DNA of 64,000 nucleotides, from contig MU832641.1 of assembly GCA_029204225.1 (NCBI GenBank), positions 1-64,000 of the forward strand. The letters run 5' to 3'. A program made the translations under genes and the position numbers. Source of the DNA: Diphasiastrum complanatum. Taxonomy: Eukaryota > Streptophyta > Lycopodiopsida > Lycopodiales > Lycopodiaceae. Below are positions 33,011 to 46,611 of this stretch, one piece after another (the first letter of the stretch is position 1; the number at the start of each line of letters is the position of its first letter). A model generated the notes under the pieces. That model made no database searches, had not been told where the DNA came from, and worked only from the letters and a program-made list of their open reading frames with translations.

Positions 33011-34021
33011 TCTACAGCCACCTACTATCCAATTCTATGTGAATTTTGGCGTTTTTCTTGTTTTTTCATCATCATAAAATGGAAATTTATGGCAAGAAAT
33101 GTTTTTTTCAACACACGCAAACCAATTTACAAAATTAAAACATAGATACTTCTTTTTGCCTGATTTGGGCTTGAAACAAAACATAATAATCCAAAAAATG
33201 CCCAAGAAGCTTGATAACAGGCAGAACCATTCTTGAAAACATCAGAAGTAAGAAATAGATAGCCAACAGATCCTCTGGAGCATCTGTCAACAATCATCGT
33301 GCCAAGCATCCAGCTCCCAAAGTTGTCATAGAGTACACAACGAGATTGTCGCACCCGCCTCACCTCCTGCATCTCAACGTCGTACTCTCAATCAATTTCA
33401 TGAAACCTTTGATACTTTTGATTTCGCACCACAATTTCAGTCAGGCCAACAAGCAGTTTAGGCACCCGACCATCAGAGTTGCTTCTGTAGTTGTATCTCC
33501 GAGGCAGTTTGACGCACAAGTACCAGATGGGTTTGAAGAAGATCTTTTTGAAGAGGAAGATCCACAAGCAAAAACTCAAGGCAATCATGACAATCCATAA
33601 GAGCTAGAACTCTTCCTGTTGTTGCTGCTACTACCATGTCGACATCCTTGGATTCTGGCGACGCCCTTGGAATTCTTTCATACCTTAGGCGAATGCCAAA
33701 AACAACAACATGCGAATACCGTGGAGAAATACGTCTCCACACTCCAGAATGTGCTAACAAATGCACAAGATCAAGTTGACAAAGTCGTTCAGGATGCCAA
33801 ACAGCAAGTTATATTATTGAAGGGCAACTGGAAATGGCCAACCTTGACAAAGAAAGGATCCTAGGAGAATTGGATGCCACAGCCATGGAGCACAATAATT
33901 ATCTGTACGTGGAAGCTCCAGATCGTCCTGTCCATCAACAGGAGATCCGTTCTTTGTTTAAGAAGATCGAGCTATCACAATGCATTTTCTGAATTTCAAG
34001 ATAGATTTGATCGATTCGATT
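33011..34021 (+). pseudogene. Old coding-like sequence, fragment 1 (possible coiled coil)
   Basis: From about 33346 the plus strand shows frames of protein-like composition: LRTSTSY-region pieces at 33346-33600, a helix-prone stretch at 33700-33790 (VEKYVSTLQNVLTNAQDQVD) and, in a neighbouring frame, 33834-33992 (MANLDKERILGELDATAMEH, then EAPDRPVHQQEIRSLFKKIE). Two or more frameshifts join them. I do not recognise the protein. Composition suggests a coiled coil, as in some plant retroelement gag proteins. It is interrupted at 34021 by an LTR element and seems to continue at 38263. Confidence 0.4.
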
Positions 34022-34440
34022 AGCATTCTATGCAGAAATTTTGATCTAGTGGAGAGTACAGATCAGAGATGCAATCACTAACTGATTGCCAAACATCGAA
34101 ACCATAAACAACATCCACAAGTAACAGAGTGATGGAGGAGCTCACATAAAGCAAAAGAGCTCACAAAGCAAAAGCATCTTTATTACAAAGAGATTGATAC
34201 ATATACAAGTAAAGGTCCCCTTTGCATTGGGACGCCATGTGGCATAGACCTAATAAATGCATGAAATTCACTATTGGCCTCTACGTGACATTTTAGCCTA
34301 TATATAGATAAACTCCCGTTATCGGCTTAGGACAAGCCCCCGGGCTGGCTTGTTAACTAAAGCCTACTAAATATAATCAGTACATAACAATTGTTAACTA
34401 CACTAACAGTCCAATCACAGTTGAGCTTACTATTTCTAAC
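34022..34440 (-). repeat. 3' LTR of the non-autonomous element
   Basis: 419 bp, roughly 90-95% like the 37842-38262 copy by eye, with shared phrases gatctagtggagagta, agcaaaagcatctttattac and gtccaatcacagttgagctt. The visible differences point to a fairly old insertion. Confidence 0.88.
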
Positions 34441-37400
34441 TCCCTCTCTTAAGCTCAAGTGTGATTTAAGTATCAACCTAACTGTACACTTATTACAGTA
34501 TCACATTTGAAGCTTGCATAAATAAGCCAAATTAAATCTAAGCTCAAATGTGATAAGAGTATCAGAATAAAAATGTGTAGCCATGTTGTGGAGTGTCTGT
34601 ATAGATCATATGCATTTTGCTTGTTACCTGTACTTGACTCACACTCAAGTACACAATCAAAGCACTTGACTCCCAAAGTATCAACCAAACACCATGCTCT
34701 CACTTTGAACTTGACTTGTTCACCATCCAACTTGAAACACAAGTGGACCACGTGAGACACAAGACTCACACCGAGAAAACCTCACTGCCACCATGAGATT
34801 ATCATCCTCCATCTTAATAGGCTGACATCCTATCAGACGCTTACAAGACAAACTCATAACGCTGATAACAATGAGCGACTAGCGCTCAACCTGAGGAAAT
34901 CTTATTGCCACTAAGATTATACCCTCACCAGAAAATCAGCTAGTAAACATGTCAACAAGTCACTGAGCATCAAATGAGTACTTTATTTTTCTTTCAGTAG
35001 CAAATGTTTAACCAATCAAACTCCAACTCTGATCTACATCTAGTCACAAAGACTCTCATGACAAAGTCACGTGCAAGCAATCACATTCATGCAACCAACA
35101 CGGATGACAAACATATCAACTGATGATCACTGCTTGCTGAAGAAGATCTCCTCTTGTACCATACACCTTTTTCATATGTAGATCCATTGCTACAGTCTAT
35201 CCGATTGATTTCTTGGCTCAAGAAAATATTGGCATCCATCATTCAAAATCTAGATGATGTCCACACGGATAATTCCTGATTTGCATCCAAAGCATTGGAC
35301 TACCCCATGCTAGCAACCTCAGTAAACTCTGTCGCTTACCTGAAGTCGTGTTTCTCACAAAGTACATGCCACCTGTAGCTTTGCATTGACATCTAGCTTC
35401 ATCAAACTACTTATAATAGCCAAGTCTTACTGATTAATGAGCCACCCAGTCAGACTCAAGAGAAGTAACTTACAATACTGATCTTGTCTACCTATCCCCA
35501 CATGTGCTTCTACTTGTATTCTCACCATCCATGTCATAATGGAATCACCAAAATGTTTCCACTTGAGAATACCCATCAAATACTTACTCCAATATCATCT
35601 TCAAGTTCTTCACATGTGGTGTGCACTGATATACCGTCTAGCTCACATGTGAGATCTTCCTTGGCTGCATCCAAACGACCTCTCCATTCCAATACTAGAC
35701 CATGCAAACTGACTTTGCACTTCTAATATAGCACCTAACTTTACTTGAACCTAGAAGCGAAGTAGATTCCAAAGCACAAGACATGATCTCCATCATTTGA
35801 ATAGATCTCAAGTTACAAATTGCCACTCATTCATGCTTTTTACTTACCCAAAAAGTACCCCAAGCATGAGCTCCACCACACTTCTGCTATGAAGTGATAA
35901 CAACTTGTCACCTCCAAGCTTGTCCAAAAGTTCACCATGCAAGCTCAACTCTGCAAACTCTAGTAGTCCACTTGCTACTCACCTTCATGAATACTCAGTT
36001 GCATGCCCTCTTTGCATCATTACCCCTTCATGAACGTAGCCAATTTACTAGATTTGCTTTTTCGAATTACCATTTTTCCACTTTGGCTTATCCAACTGAC
36101 CTTACCACTGACATCCTTCACCTTGTGACCGCCATTATTGCGTTGCCACCACTAAGCTCATGTGAATGTCTCCTCAATCGAGACATTTCTCCCTTGAAAA
36201 AGCATGTAAAGCAACCGCAACCACCGAATCTGACAATGCCATTGTCGATTCTCACCTTGAGAGCCCCCCTCCAAGCATCTCTTCAGCTTGATTAGTTCCA
36301 ACTTCCAAAAAGTTGAACTAGTAGACATGAACTATTTCACCATGTCCATCAGCATATTGCGGCACCATGTCTGGCTCTCTCTTGTGGTTAATTTTCCTCT
36401 CTCAATTTCTACCAATTAAGAGTTTCATGATGCCTCACTGCAAGTTTTCTGCATCTCCTAGCTTTCTCTAATGCAATTTCACCCTTAGTCTCTTCAAAAC
36501 TGCTTGAGAATCACTTTAGAGCTCCTTGGCTATAGGCACACGCCTTTTTCCTAGCCTGCCCCGTAGACTTTTAGCCAAAAATTGGGCTTAATTTGGCACA
36601 AAGGTGACCAAATAGCGAAAATCGTACTCATTGGGTTGTCCCGCTCCATCGGATGGTGCCAATAATGCATCAAAATACATTTCTCCCTTGACGATGTCAT
36701 TGCTCTATCTGCCAGCTTTGTGCAGGCTTTTACAGGCTCCAATTTGGCCCTTATTTGGCTCCAAAAGCCCGTTTCTACCTAAAGTTAGCCACTTCCAAAT
36801 GGCTTTAAAAAACTAGTTAAAAAATGAACTATTTCCTCTTTCTGAAGGAATACCGTCCTTCAAACCCAAATTCACCAGTCGGGTCCAATCTTGGATTTAT
36901 GAATGAAGACCCTTCAACTCTCTCTAGGGTTCTTTTCATCCTCATCCACCAGTCTATCTTCATCCAAAGGTCTGCATTGCTCCTCATGCCCTACATCTTG
37001 GCCATCAATAGATATTGGATCCTATCATGTGGTTAAGATTCTTAAAATCCTCCCTTGTGTCCACAGGCCAACAATACACACCAAGGCAATAGTGTATTTG
37101 GACGCGCGCGAGACCCTGTTGCGGTGACCATCTCGTCATGTGTATTTTCTTGTCGGTTTCTGCTATGGAGAGTTGGATCAGAGTACAAACATGCGCGCTC
37201 TTAGTTTGATCCTACTCCTCAAGCCTTCCACGGCTCCTATAGACGAAGATCATAGATTTCCTATCTTTAAACCCTAACTGTCCATGAATATAGCTGTCTC
37301 AGACTGGAAATCGTGCCTTCACCTCTCCATGACTAAGCATGCCTCTTGGCACTCTTTCTACCTCACCAGAGTTTTACAGATCCAAAATTGATCTTCTACA

Positions 37401-37841
37401 ACCAAAAACCCGTCACTTTTTTACAGTAAACCCCAACTAATAAAAAACCAGCTTTGTTGCAAGATTTTGGAACCGCTTTTCATCCAATTTCTGAAAATTG
37501 AATCACCACAACTACCCCGGCTATCTAGCGACCTATACCAATTCTTGTTTGCAACAAACTGCTCCACAATTCATTGAGAATTGATATCGTTATGAGCTCT
37601 TTTTTGTCAGCTGCCTCATAGCATGCTTGCTATGAAGTTTCTTTAACTTTGATTCCACGAATCTATTCCGTATGCACTGAATCAAAGGACTTTGCATCTC
37701 TGATCACCCCGGACCATCCTGTACCCTCTGTACGACGTCCTTACCGTTGCTCGGTTATGATGCTACCATCGATGGAACTGCTCTTCCAAGAGCTTCGATC
37801 GTGCATGTTCCTCCACAGCCTAAAGGATCTAATACCAAGTT
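34441..37841 (-). other. Interior of the non-autonomous element
   Basis: About 3.4 kb with no recognisable retroelement protein on either strand. Frames of 60-133 codons are scattered on the plus strand and lack motifs. A short stretch near 34470-34510 matches 20400-20440, so related elements exist in the window. Confidence 0.55.
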
Positions 37842-38262
37842 AACATTCTATGCAAAATTTTTGATCTAGTGGAGAGTATAGATCAGAGATGCAATCACTA
37901 ACTGATTGCCAACCATCAAAACCATAAACAACATCCACAAGTAACCGAGTGATGGAGGAGCTCACATAAAGCAAAAGAGCTCACAAAGCAAAAGCATCTT
38001 TATTACAAAGAGACTGATACATGTACAAGTAAAGGTCCCCTTTGCATGGGGACTCCACGTGGCATAGACCTAATAAATGCATGAAATTCACTATTGGCCT
38101 CTACATGGCATTTTAACCTATATACATGTAAACTCCCATTATCGGCTCGGGACAAGCCCCCAGGCTGGCTTCTTAACTATAAAGCCTACTAAACTGAATT
38201 AATACATAACAACTATTAACTACACTAACAGTCCAATCACAGTTGAGCTTACTATTTGTAAC
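37842..38262 (-). repeat. 5' LTR of the non-autonomous element
   Basis: 421 bp partner of the 34022-34440 repeat, lying next to the degenerate primer-binding site at 37826-37837. Confidence 0.88.
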
Positions 38263-38351
38263 TGATTCAAGGGCAAGGCGTCGACTGAGTTGGTGACGAA
38301 AAAATCTATCATAAGAGAATATGAAAAAGTTGCCGCTCAAGTATTACAAAC
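38263..38351 (+). pseudogene. Old coding-like sequence, fragment 2
   Basis: Between two LTR elements lie 89 bp that read KKSIIREYEKVAAQVLQT in the plus strand. They end at the left LTR of copia element C1, and the sequence appears to resume at 44646. Confidence 0.4.
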
Positions 38352-39499
38352 TGTCGGAAAGTGGTGCTGTAAAGATAGGTCTAGCTTGAAAAGACATGAA
38401 TGTCTAGAAAGAAATCTTTTTGTGCATGGCGAAATAAACTATCTTTCCTCTTTCACAATGCATGGCTACGCCTATCAATTTCAAACAAAACAATAGTGAT
38501 AGAAATCATGTTTGATCTTATAGTAACTAACTTTGAAATCGTCAGTACTACAATAATTACGTAGACAAACAATTAAGCATCGAATTATTAGACAAATAAT
38601 TATTTGCGAAGAACTCCAGAAAATACATACATTTTGAGATAAAGTTGAATGCAATAAAGGATAGTATTGATTCAAAATGAAACAGAAGTAAATGAGTACA
38701 ATAAGTTACGGATCGAAGCCATGTACTCTATGTTATCTCTGAGCGGCTAATGGAAGTCTAAATTAATGCGCAATATTGATAAGCAACAGTGCAATAGCAA
38801 TCTCTAAAACAACTCTAAGAAGTGAGCTAGAATGTTCAAGAGTGTTCAACGGCAGGCTTCAGAGAGAGAGCTAACTATTCAAAAACTTCTTCTGATAATC
38901 TAATAATATTGATTATTGAACTGTATGATGAACAACTATTTATACTAAGAAATTTGGTCATCAATTGCGATCGCCAATTGGTTGGAGATCTGCTGGCATC
39001 CATCCGGTCCTTGTCGTTGATTGCTGATAAGCCATAAAATTGGTTGTAAACGTTATGTATGCCTAAATGGACCAAAATTGTAGCTATGCAGAAGCGAACT
39101 AAAATAGCCACAGGCGACACTATCGGATTTTTTGCAAAAAAGGTGAAAAAGATGAAGGTGCCCTTAAATCTCATTTAGGGTTGCCCCACACTTTGCCATA
39201 GTCATTTTCTTAACATTTGAGGCTCTTTGGAAGAAGCAAAAAATGTGACATTGTGTTTTTACACGAGATTTCTGTCAGGCAAAAAATGCGAAAAAGATGA
39301 CACTGCATTTTTCAATGGAATTTCTGACAGGCGAAAAAGGCGACATTGTTGTCAACTTTGTGTATTTCTGCAGATTGTGTAAAAACACTTGTAACTCTAC
39401 AGATTGTAATAAAACACGGGAAAATCCACAGAACTGGATAAACAATAGATGAAGATTAAAACCGATTAGTCGATTGGTAAGAAGGAGAATAATCCAGCA
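38352..39499 (-). repeat. 3' LTR of copia element C1
   Basis: In the minus strand starts TGCTGGATTATTCTCC and ends CACTTTCCGACA. Contains a short GA run of 10 bp at 38861-38870, where the partner LTR has 157 bp. Confidence 0.9.
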
Positions 39500-39506
39500 C
39501 TCCTCC

Positions 39507-40240
39507 TTAATCTGAATCCTTGAATGCCTTGAGCTTCAAACTTAGTTCTACACAGAATCTTCTGTGTGACTCCAAACTTAATGCTTTAGTAAAAACATCT
39601 GTTGTCATATCTTGTGTTCTACAGTACTGCAATCTGACTTCTTCTTTGAGAACTTTGCTTCTGACGAAATAATGCTTCAGTTCAATGTGCTTACTCTTGG
39701 AATGAAATCTAGGGTTGGTTGATAAAGCGATGGCACTTTGATTATCACAAAATAATGTCGTCGGAGCATATTGATTCAGACCAATATCTAAGAGTAAATT
39801 CCTCAACCAAATTGCTTCCTTTGTAGCTTGAGAGGCTACGATGTACTCTGATTCAGTGGAAGATAGAGCTATTGAAGATTGCTTGCAACTATTCCAGAAA
39901 ATTGGACCATTGTTGAGGAAGAATGTAAATCCGGAAGTGGATTACGAGTGTCTACATCTTCTGCCCAACTTGCATTTGTCTAACCATTGAGTAAATTGAG
40001 TTTGTTGTTGCCGACTGCTCCATAACAAATGCAAAAGTCCATAGTAGCTCGAAGATATCTCATGACTCTAATAAGAGCCTTCCAATGTGTTATACCAGGG
40101 CTAGTCATAAACTAACTAAGAGAGCTGATTGCAAAAGCTATGTTTGGCCTGGTACAGATCATGGCATACATAAAAGATCCTACAATAGAATGGTCAAGAT
40201 ACTCACGTATCTGCTGCTTCTCATGAATTGTTTGGAGACA
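39507..40240 (-). pseudogene. Copia element C1 RNase H region
   Basis: 39806-39507 reads LFCDNQSAIALSTNPRFHSK, SKHIELKHYFVRSKVL and MTTDVFTKALSLESH. Upstream, to about 40240, are broken frames with the ESEYIVASQATKEAI-like segment near 39830 and the DLSRPNIAF-like segment near 40150. Not translatable as one frame. Confidence 0.87.
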
Positions 40241-40800
40241 CTGGTCCGTTGACAATTTGAGTCATGGTTCCATTGGTGAGAGAGCTAACTTGCAATTCCT
40301 CAGATTATATCCGACTAACATGTTGTAGATGTACCTCTATTGTGTAATGTAAACCAACTTCAGCTTTCTGTCTACGTGGATTTGAATACCAAGGCATACA
40401 TGAGCCTCGTCCAGATTGGTCATGTCCAATTCGAAAGATAGCATTATGAGATATGTTGTCTGTACATCCATTTGATGTACTTCCAAATCTGTTGCAATGA
40501 TAAATTATAGCAAAGGTCGAATAGAAAAATGCTTGACTAGTGGACTGAAGGTCTCAGTGTAATTGGTGTTGTATACCTGAGAAAATCCTCTGGCTACAAG
40601 TCGTGCCTTTCTCTTGTTGATGCTTCCATTTGCGTTGTACTTGACTTTGAAAATCCATTTGCAATCAACTACATTTCTGCTAGAAGGTAATTTGAGAATC
40701 GTCCATGTCTGGTTCTTGATAAGAAATGAATACTCTTTATTCATAGCTTCTTTCTAGAGATCTGAGTCAGGCTGACTGAGTGCCTCTTGGACAGACGTCA
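40240..40800 (-). pseudogene. Copia element C1 reverse transcriptase, internally deleted
   Basis: 40744-40505 has NKEYSFLIKNQTWTILKLPS, CKWIFKVKYNANGSINKRKA and RLVARGFSQVYNTNYTETFS. Then a deletion joins near 40440-40480 to the thumb region (IRNLTNLDEAHVCLGIQI-like near 40400). The YVDD box is missing, so it cannot polymerise DNA. Confidence 0.85.
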
Positions 40801-41700
40801 GTTCTTGAACAAGATAGGCTGTAGACTCGTCGATATACTGGTTAGGTGGTCTGCTAGTCCTTGATGATCTTCTGGGTAATACAGGAAGTTGATCATTTTC
40901 ATCATATTGTAGTTGCTGATCTGCAACATCATCATCTTTTGATGGGTCAGCTACATGGGAACTGCCCTTTCCTTTGAGGTCTTGAAACTAATCTTCGATG
41001 AAGATGACATCCCGGCTAGTGAATATCTTCGACTCGATGGGATCGAACAACTTGTAGGCTTGTTTTGAAGTAGTGTAGCTGATGAAAACACATTTGATAC
41101 TCTAGAAGTCGAGCTTCTTTCTTAGATCATAAGGAACCTGCGCAAAAGCAGTACATCCAAAAAGTCGTAAGTTTGATAAAGAAGATTTGGTACATGTCCA
41201 AACTTTGAATGGTGTTTTGTCTGAGAGGCCTTTAGTAGGACATCCGTTCTGAATATAGGTTGCTATTGAAACAGCTTCAATCTAGAAGCACTTCGGAAGT
41301 GTCGAACGTGATAACATGCACTTTGCCGATTCAGCTAAGGTTCTGTTCTTTCTCTCGACAAGACCATTTGACTGAGGCGAATAGGAAGTAATATATTGTT
41401 GCTCAATGATGTTGTTAAGGTAGCAATCCTTGAATTCGTTGAAGATGTATTCTCCCCCATTATCTAATCTCAGTGCTTTGATTCATTTACCAGTTTGATT
41501 CTCAACATGCTCTTTGAATTGTCTGAATTTGATAAAAGCCTCTGACTTTTGTTTAATGAAATTTACAGCTATTCTTCTAAAGAATTCGTCAATAAATGTA
41601 ATGAAGTATTTTGCATCTAGCAATGAAGGAGTTTGCATAGGTTCACATATATCTGTATGAACAACATCTAACAGATCTTTTGCTACATGCCTATGGTTTA
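40800..41700 (-). pseudogene. Copia element C1 integrase, broken
   Basis: Stop-interrupted matches run through: the acidic/proline linker with RRSSRTSRPPNQYIDEST-like sequence near 40830-40870; the C-terminal KLFDPIESKIFTSRDVIFI-like segment near 41010-41060; NLRLFGCTAFAQVP-like near 41150; and the core with KALRLDNGGEYIFNEFKD near 41440-41490 and FFRRIAVNFIKQKSEAFIKF near 41520-41590. Confidence 0.83.
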
Positions 41701-42432
41701 ATTTAAAAGGAATCCTAGTCCGCTTTTAAAGATGCAACTATGACAGACGTGAAGATCGACCTTACTAGAAGGATAGTCGAGATCAAGTGCCATGGATTGT
41801 CTGGACATGTTCCATATAGATGCATGATTCATGTGTCCTAAGCGATGATGCCATAGTAATGCTTTATTGACTAGAACAGAGGTTTTCAAGACTTGACTAG
41901 ACTCTAAATAGCAATGTGCCAATCTATATAAGTAACCCCACCTCTTACCGAGTGCAAGGATCTTATTACTCCTATTAATAAGTTTGCATTGATTAGATTC
42001 AAAGTCTATCTTATGATCTAAATCTGTAATTCTACTCACTGATAACATATTTGTAGAAAGTTTAGGAACATACAAGACCTTTGATTTGAATTGATCATTA
42101 TGGAACCGCAATCCTACAGTACCTTCACCTTCAATAGTGTGAGTACTATTGTCACCAATTTGAAAAAATTTCTTCATGTTGTAAGATGTGTAGGAGTTGA
42201 AAATCTCATGTTGATTGGTCATATGTTGTGTTTCTCCAGAATCCAAAAACCATGAATCATCCAAAAATGCGCTTTGATCTTTGACCATGAATGTGCCTTC
42301 ATCCACTTTGACCTGGGGAGATGATGAAATTGTGTTTGCTTGTTGATTAGGTTGATTGGCTACGTTCTTTGCTTGGAGAATTCGACAATCCTTGATCTCA
42401 TGGTTATTGCGCTTGCAATACCTGCAAAACAT
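41698..42432 (-). pseudogene. Copia element C1 zinc knuckle, protease and GAG-pre-integrase
   Basis: A 244-codon frame begins MFCRYCKRNNHEIKDCRILQ, a complete CCHC knuckle (histidine retained). The protease follows as WFLDSGETQHMT; the copia consensus is DSGAT, so alanine is replaced by glutamate next to the active site. GAG-pre-integrase is LLWHHRLGHMNHASIWNMS with VCHSC. Best-preserved domain block of this element. Confidence 0.88.
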
Positions 42433-43150
42433 CTTCTTCTTCGATTGTGGATCTGATTATTGTGCTTGACTTTGAGTCTGTTTCTGATTCGTTGCAGCCT
42501 TCTTGGAGCTTTTTTTGCTTCTGTCGCTTAGAGCCTTTGTTGACATATGGAGTCTGAGAGAAAGAAGTAGACGAAGTGTCTTGACTTCTTCGATTATCTT
42601 CTTGCAACAACATAGTGATAACTCTAGTAAGAGTTAAATCTGAGTGTGTCGATATGATCATCACTCAGTTCTCATATGTAGAGGGCAAGCTTGAAAGCAA
42701 TGTCATAATTGCATCTTGATTGTCTATGACTTATCTGACAACGACCATCTGTTGCAAGAGATTTTTAAATTGGCTAATGTGACTCTCAAGTGAATCACCA
42801 ACAAACATTTTGAATGTGAAGAATTTCCTTCGTAGATGTCACTTAGTAGTTATGTCTCTCATGTCATGTAGTGAGTTCAAGATGTTCCAAACATCTCTTC
42901 ACGTTTTAGCTTCAACTATGTGTCCAATATGTGTATCTGATATATTGAGGATGATAAGCGTGAAAGCTTTACCATCCTTCAATTTCCACTTTGATTCGTA
43001 TCTTTAGGTTTTACTTATGTACCTATAACAACATCTCATAATTCGCTGGCAATTAACAAGGTCTTCGTCTTAAATTTCTACAAATGATAATTGGATCCAT
43101 TCAGCTTGTCTGCAATGAGACCGACTTTACTTTGAGAATCCATTTGGAAC
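42433..43150 (-). pseudogene. Copia element C1 gag
   Basis: The 42664-42404 frame gives STHSDLTLTRVITMLLQEDN and QTPYVNKGSKRQKQKK, matching the gag C-terminus of element B. Up to 43142 the capsid part is readable only in pieces, for example the DSQSKVGLIADKLNGSNYHL-like start near 43142. Contains several stops. Confidence 0.82.
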
Positions 43151-43331
43151 TTAGTATGTCGATTGTATTGATGATGCTTAGTACTGCCAACAATAGGAAA
43201 TCAATTCTCTAATACTGAAAGGTTGAAAAGAACTAAAGAATACGATATCAATTTGATATCGTGATAGATATCAATTATTAGAGCTTTTGCTTTGATATCA
43301 TCTTGGAATCAGATAAAGAATTAGTGAAAAT

Positions 43332-43343
43332 GCTCTGATACCA
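43332..43343 (-). promoter_or_regulatory. Primer-binding site of copia element C1
   Basis: Minus strand TGGTATCAGAGC, directly inside the 5' LTR. A degenerate copy, tttgatatca, lies about 45 bp further inside. Confidence 0.92.
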
Positions 43344-44645
<1,302 letters not shown>

Positions 44646-45300
44646 CAAGCAATCCCCCAAAACCACCCATGCCACCCTTCTCGCCACCTCAGCAAGATCA
44701 GGGTCAAATGGATACAGACATGGATCAAGGGGCAGAAGAAGAAGCAACCATGGCTTCTCAAGCTATGGAAGCAGGGCCATCTACATCAAGGGTCATACCA
44801 TTGTTTCATAAACCGGTCACCATCGAGGAGGAGACACAAAAAATTTTAAATCAACATCTGTATGAATCCTCGAGAGGTGGCTGGGTTATTATGTTCAAGA
44901 CTTGAGAGATTGAATAAGGCAAGGACTGGATAAACTACCTGCATTGCCACCATGGTGCAAGATTGTTTTTGAAAACACTCATTAGGAATTATGTAACGAG
45001 CCCTCGCTAGCTCCGGGTGGAGCCATTTTATGTTCCAATGCCAAGGCGAAATAAGTGAAAATATTTGGGTGTACCAATGGATAAAATCACCGTCCACACC
45101 CCAAATTGGCCCATAATCTATCAACAATATAGTTGGTTGATTGTGGTGGATTTTAGTCGGTCCCTCAAGGCTTATTCACCACGTTGGAAAGAGGTGTGTG
45201 CAATAATGATAAGTCGAAGACTGTGGCGACTTATCGAGCACAACGGAATAGAGCCTTCTTTCCTAATGCATTAATATGTCGGATGATATCTGATATGTCG
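44646..45300 (+). pseudogene. Old coding-like sequence, fragment 3
   Basis: After the copia C1 insertion the plus strand reads MPPFSPPQQDQGQMDTDMDQ, then EEATMASQAMEAGPSTSRVI and IEEETQKILNQHLYESSRGG, with a stop at 44903. Broken frames then hold MDKITVHTPNWPIIYQQYSW and RWKEVCAIMISRRLW. I do not recognise the protein. With 33346-34021 and 38263-38351 it seems to be one ancient coding sequence, perhaps a retroelement gag. It ends at the truncated LTR near 45305. Confidence 0.4.
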
Positions 45301-45304
45301 GAGC

Positions 45305-45856
45305 CACCTATAAGTGATTTTCGAGTATTTTTGCAGACTATGTAGAAACATGCATAAAAATGTAAAACTAGATAATAAGTGGATGAAGATTAACGATCCA
45401 TCATTTGGCCTGTAGGAGAATTAGGAGAATAATCTAACACTCCTCTCCCTAATCTGAATCCATGAATGCTTTGACCTTCAAACATAGTTCTACACAAAAC
45501 TTTCTATGTGTATCCAAGCTTAATGCTTTAGTAAAAATATTTGCTGTCATATCTTACGTTCAACAATACTGCAAGTCAACCTCTTTTTCAATAACTTTGC
45601 TTTTGACATAGTGATACTTGATTTCAATGTGCTTACTCCTAGAATGAAATCTAGAGTTGGCTGATATGGTAATGGCACTTTGATTATCACAAAATAGAAT
45701 TGTCAAGCATATTGATTTAGATTGATATATGAAATTAAGTTTCTCAATCATACTGCTTTCTTTGTAGCTTGAGAGACTGCGATATACTCTGATTCAGAAG
45801 AAGATAGAGCTATCAAAGTTTGTTTGCGGTTGTTCCATGAAATAGGACCATTGTTG
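45305..45856 (-). mobile_element. Ty1/copia element C2, left piece (LTR end and RNase H)
   Basis: 45305-45439 is the truncated start of an LTR of the C1 family (gagaataatctaaca end), followed by a purine tract and RNase H: 45751-45560 reads LTILFCDNQSAITISANSRF and SKHIEIKYHYVKSKVIEKEV. It breaks off at 45856 because of the C3 insertion and resumes at 52639. Confidence 0.85.
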
Positions 45857-46340
45857 TGTTGAAAATAGGATGGATAAATTACAGCGGAAACTCCTACTTC
45901 CAATGCATGACTACGCCTATCAAAAATTGAACAAAGAAGTAGTGATGATAATCACGTTCAATCTTTAGCAACTAACTTTGAAATCGCTAGATACTAAGTG
46001 ATTACGTAGCCAAACATAAAGTATTGAATTCTCAAACAATTTCTATCAGTTCCAAAAGCAATACAGAGATGCATGCATTCTAAGATATATTGAGCACAAT
46101 AAGAAGATAGTATTGATTCAGAAAAACAAAATTAGATGCTAATGAGTGCAAGACAATAGCGGATAGAAACCGTGCATTCTAAGTTGTCTCTGAGTAACTG
46201 AGAATAAGTCTAATAATAAGCAGCTCTGTTGATAAGTAGTAGCGCAATAGCAACTCTAAAATAAATCTCTAAAAGACTGAGCTAGAATGCTCAAGAGAGT
46301 TCTAGCTTGAAAGCTTGATAGAGAGCTAACTACAATAATT
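45857..46340 (-). repeat. Left LTR piece of copia element C3
   Basis: Begins tgttgaaaataggatgg and matches 49141-49625 closely. Only about the first 480 bp are present; at about 46345 it passes without signal into antisense reverse-transcriptase sequence. Confidence 0.83.
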
Positions 46341-46611
46341 TTTTATTGTGAATATATACGTGAGAAAATCCTCTGGCAATAAGTTGTGTCTTTCTCCTGT
46401 TGATGCCTCCATCTGCATTGTACTTGACTTTAAAAATCCATTTGCAATCAACTACGTTTCTGCTAGCAGGTAATTTGACAACCGTCCATGTCTGGTTCTT
46501 GATAAGAGACGAATACTCTTTATCCATAGCTTCTTTCCAGAGATCTGAATCAGGCTGACTGAATGCCTCTTGGATAGACATTGGTTCCTGAACAAGATAG
46601 GCTGCAGACAC
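46330..46611 (-). pseudogene. Copia element C3 reverse transcriptase N-terminal part
   Basis: A 93-codon frame reads EAFSQPDSDLWKEAMDKEYS, NQTWTVVKLPASRNVVDCKW and KVKYNADGGINRRKTQLIAR, ending ARGFSHVYIHN where LTR sequence takes over. All catalytic motifs and RNase H are gone. Confidence 0.87.

Larger units (their letters stand above)
34022..38262 (-). mobile_element. Non-autonomous LTR retrotransposon (4.2 kb, no intact coding)
   Basis: Two long direct repeats, 34022-34440 and 37842-38262, bracket 3.4 kb. On the minus strand the right copy is followed by a primer-site-like TGGTATTAGATC (37826-37837, two mismatches to TGGTATCAGAGC), and the left copy is preceded by a purine tract AAGAGAGGGA (34441-34451). 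Flanks are cgatt/tgatt, a 4-of-5 target duplication. The interior has no frame above 133 codons and no motif I can name. It resembles the large non-autonomous class of plant LTR elements, or a very old copia. The LTR ends I placed are not TG/CA. Confidence 0.82.

Noticed and set aside
34473-36295. Plus-strand frames of 60-133 codons inside the non-autonomous LTR element as a new gene system
   Set aside because: They lack recognisable motifs and start-context support and lie inside a decayed LTR element; I treat them as chance frames.
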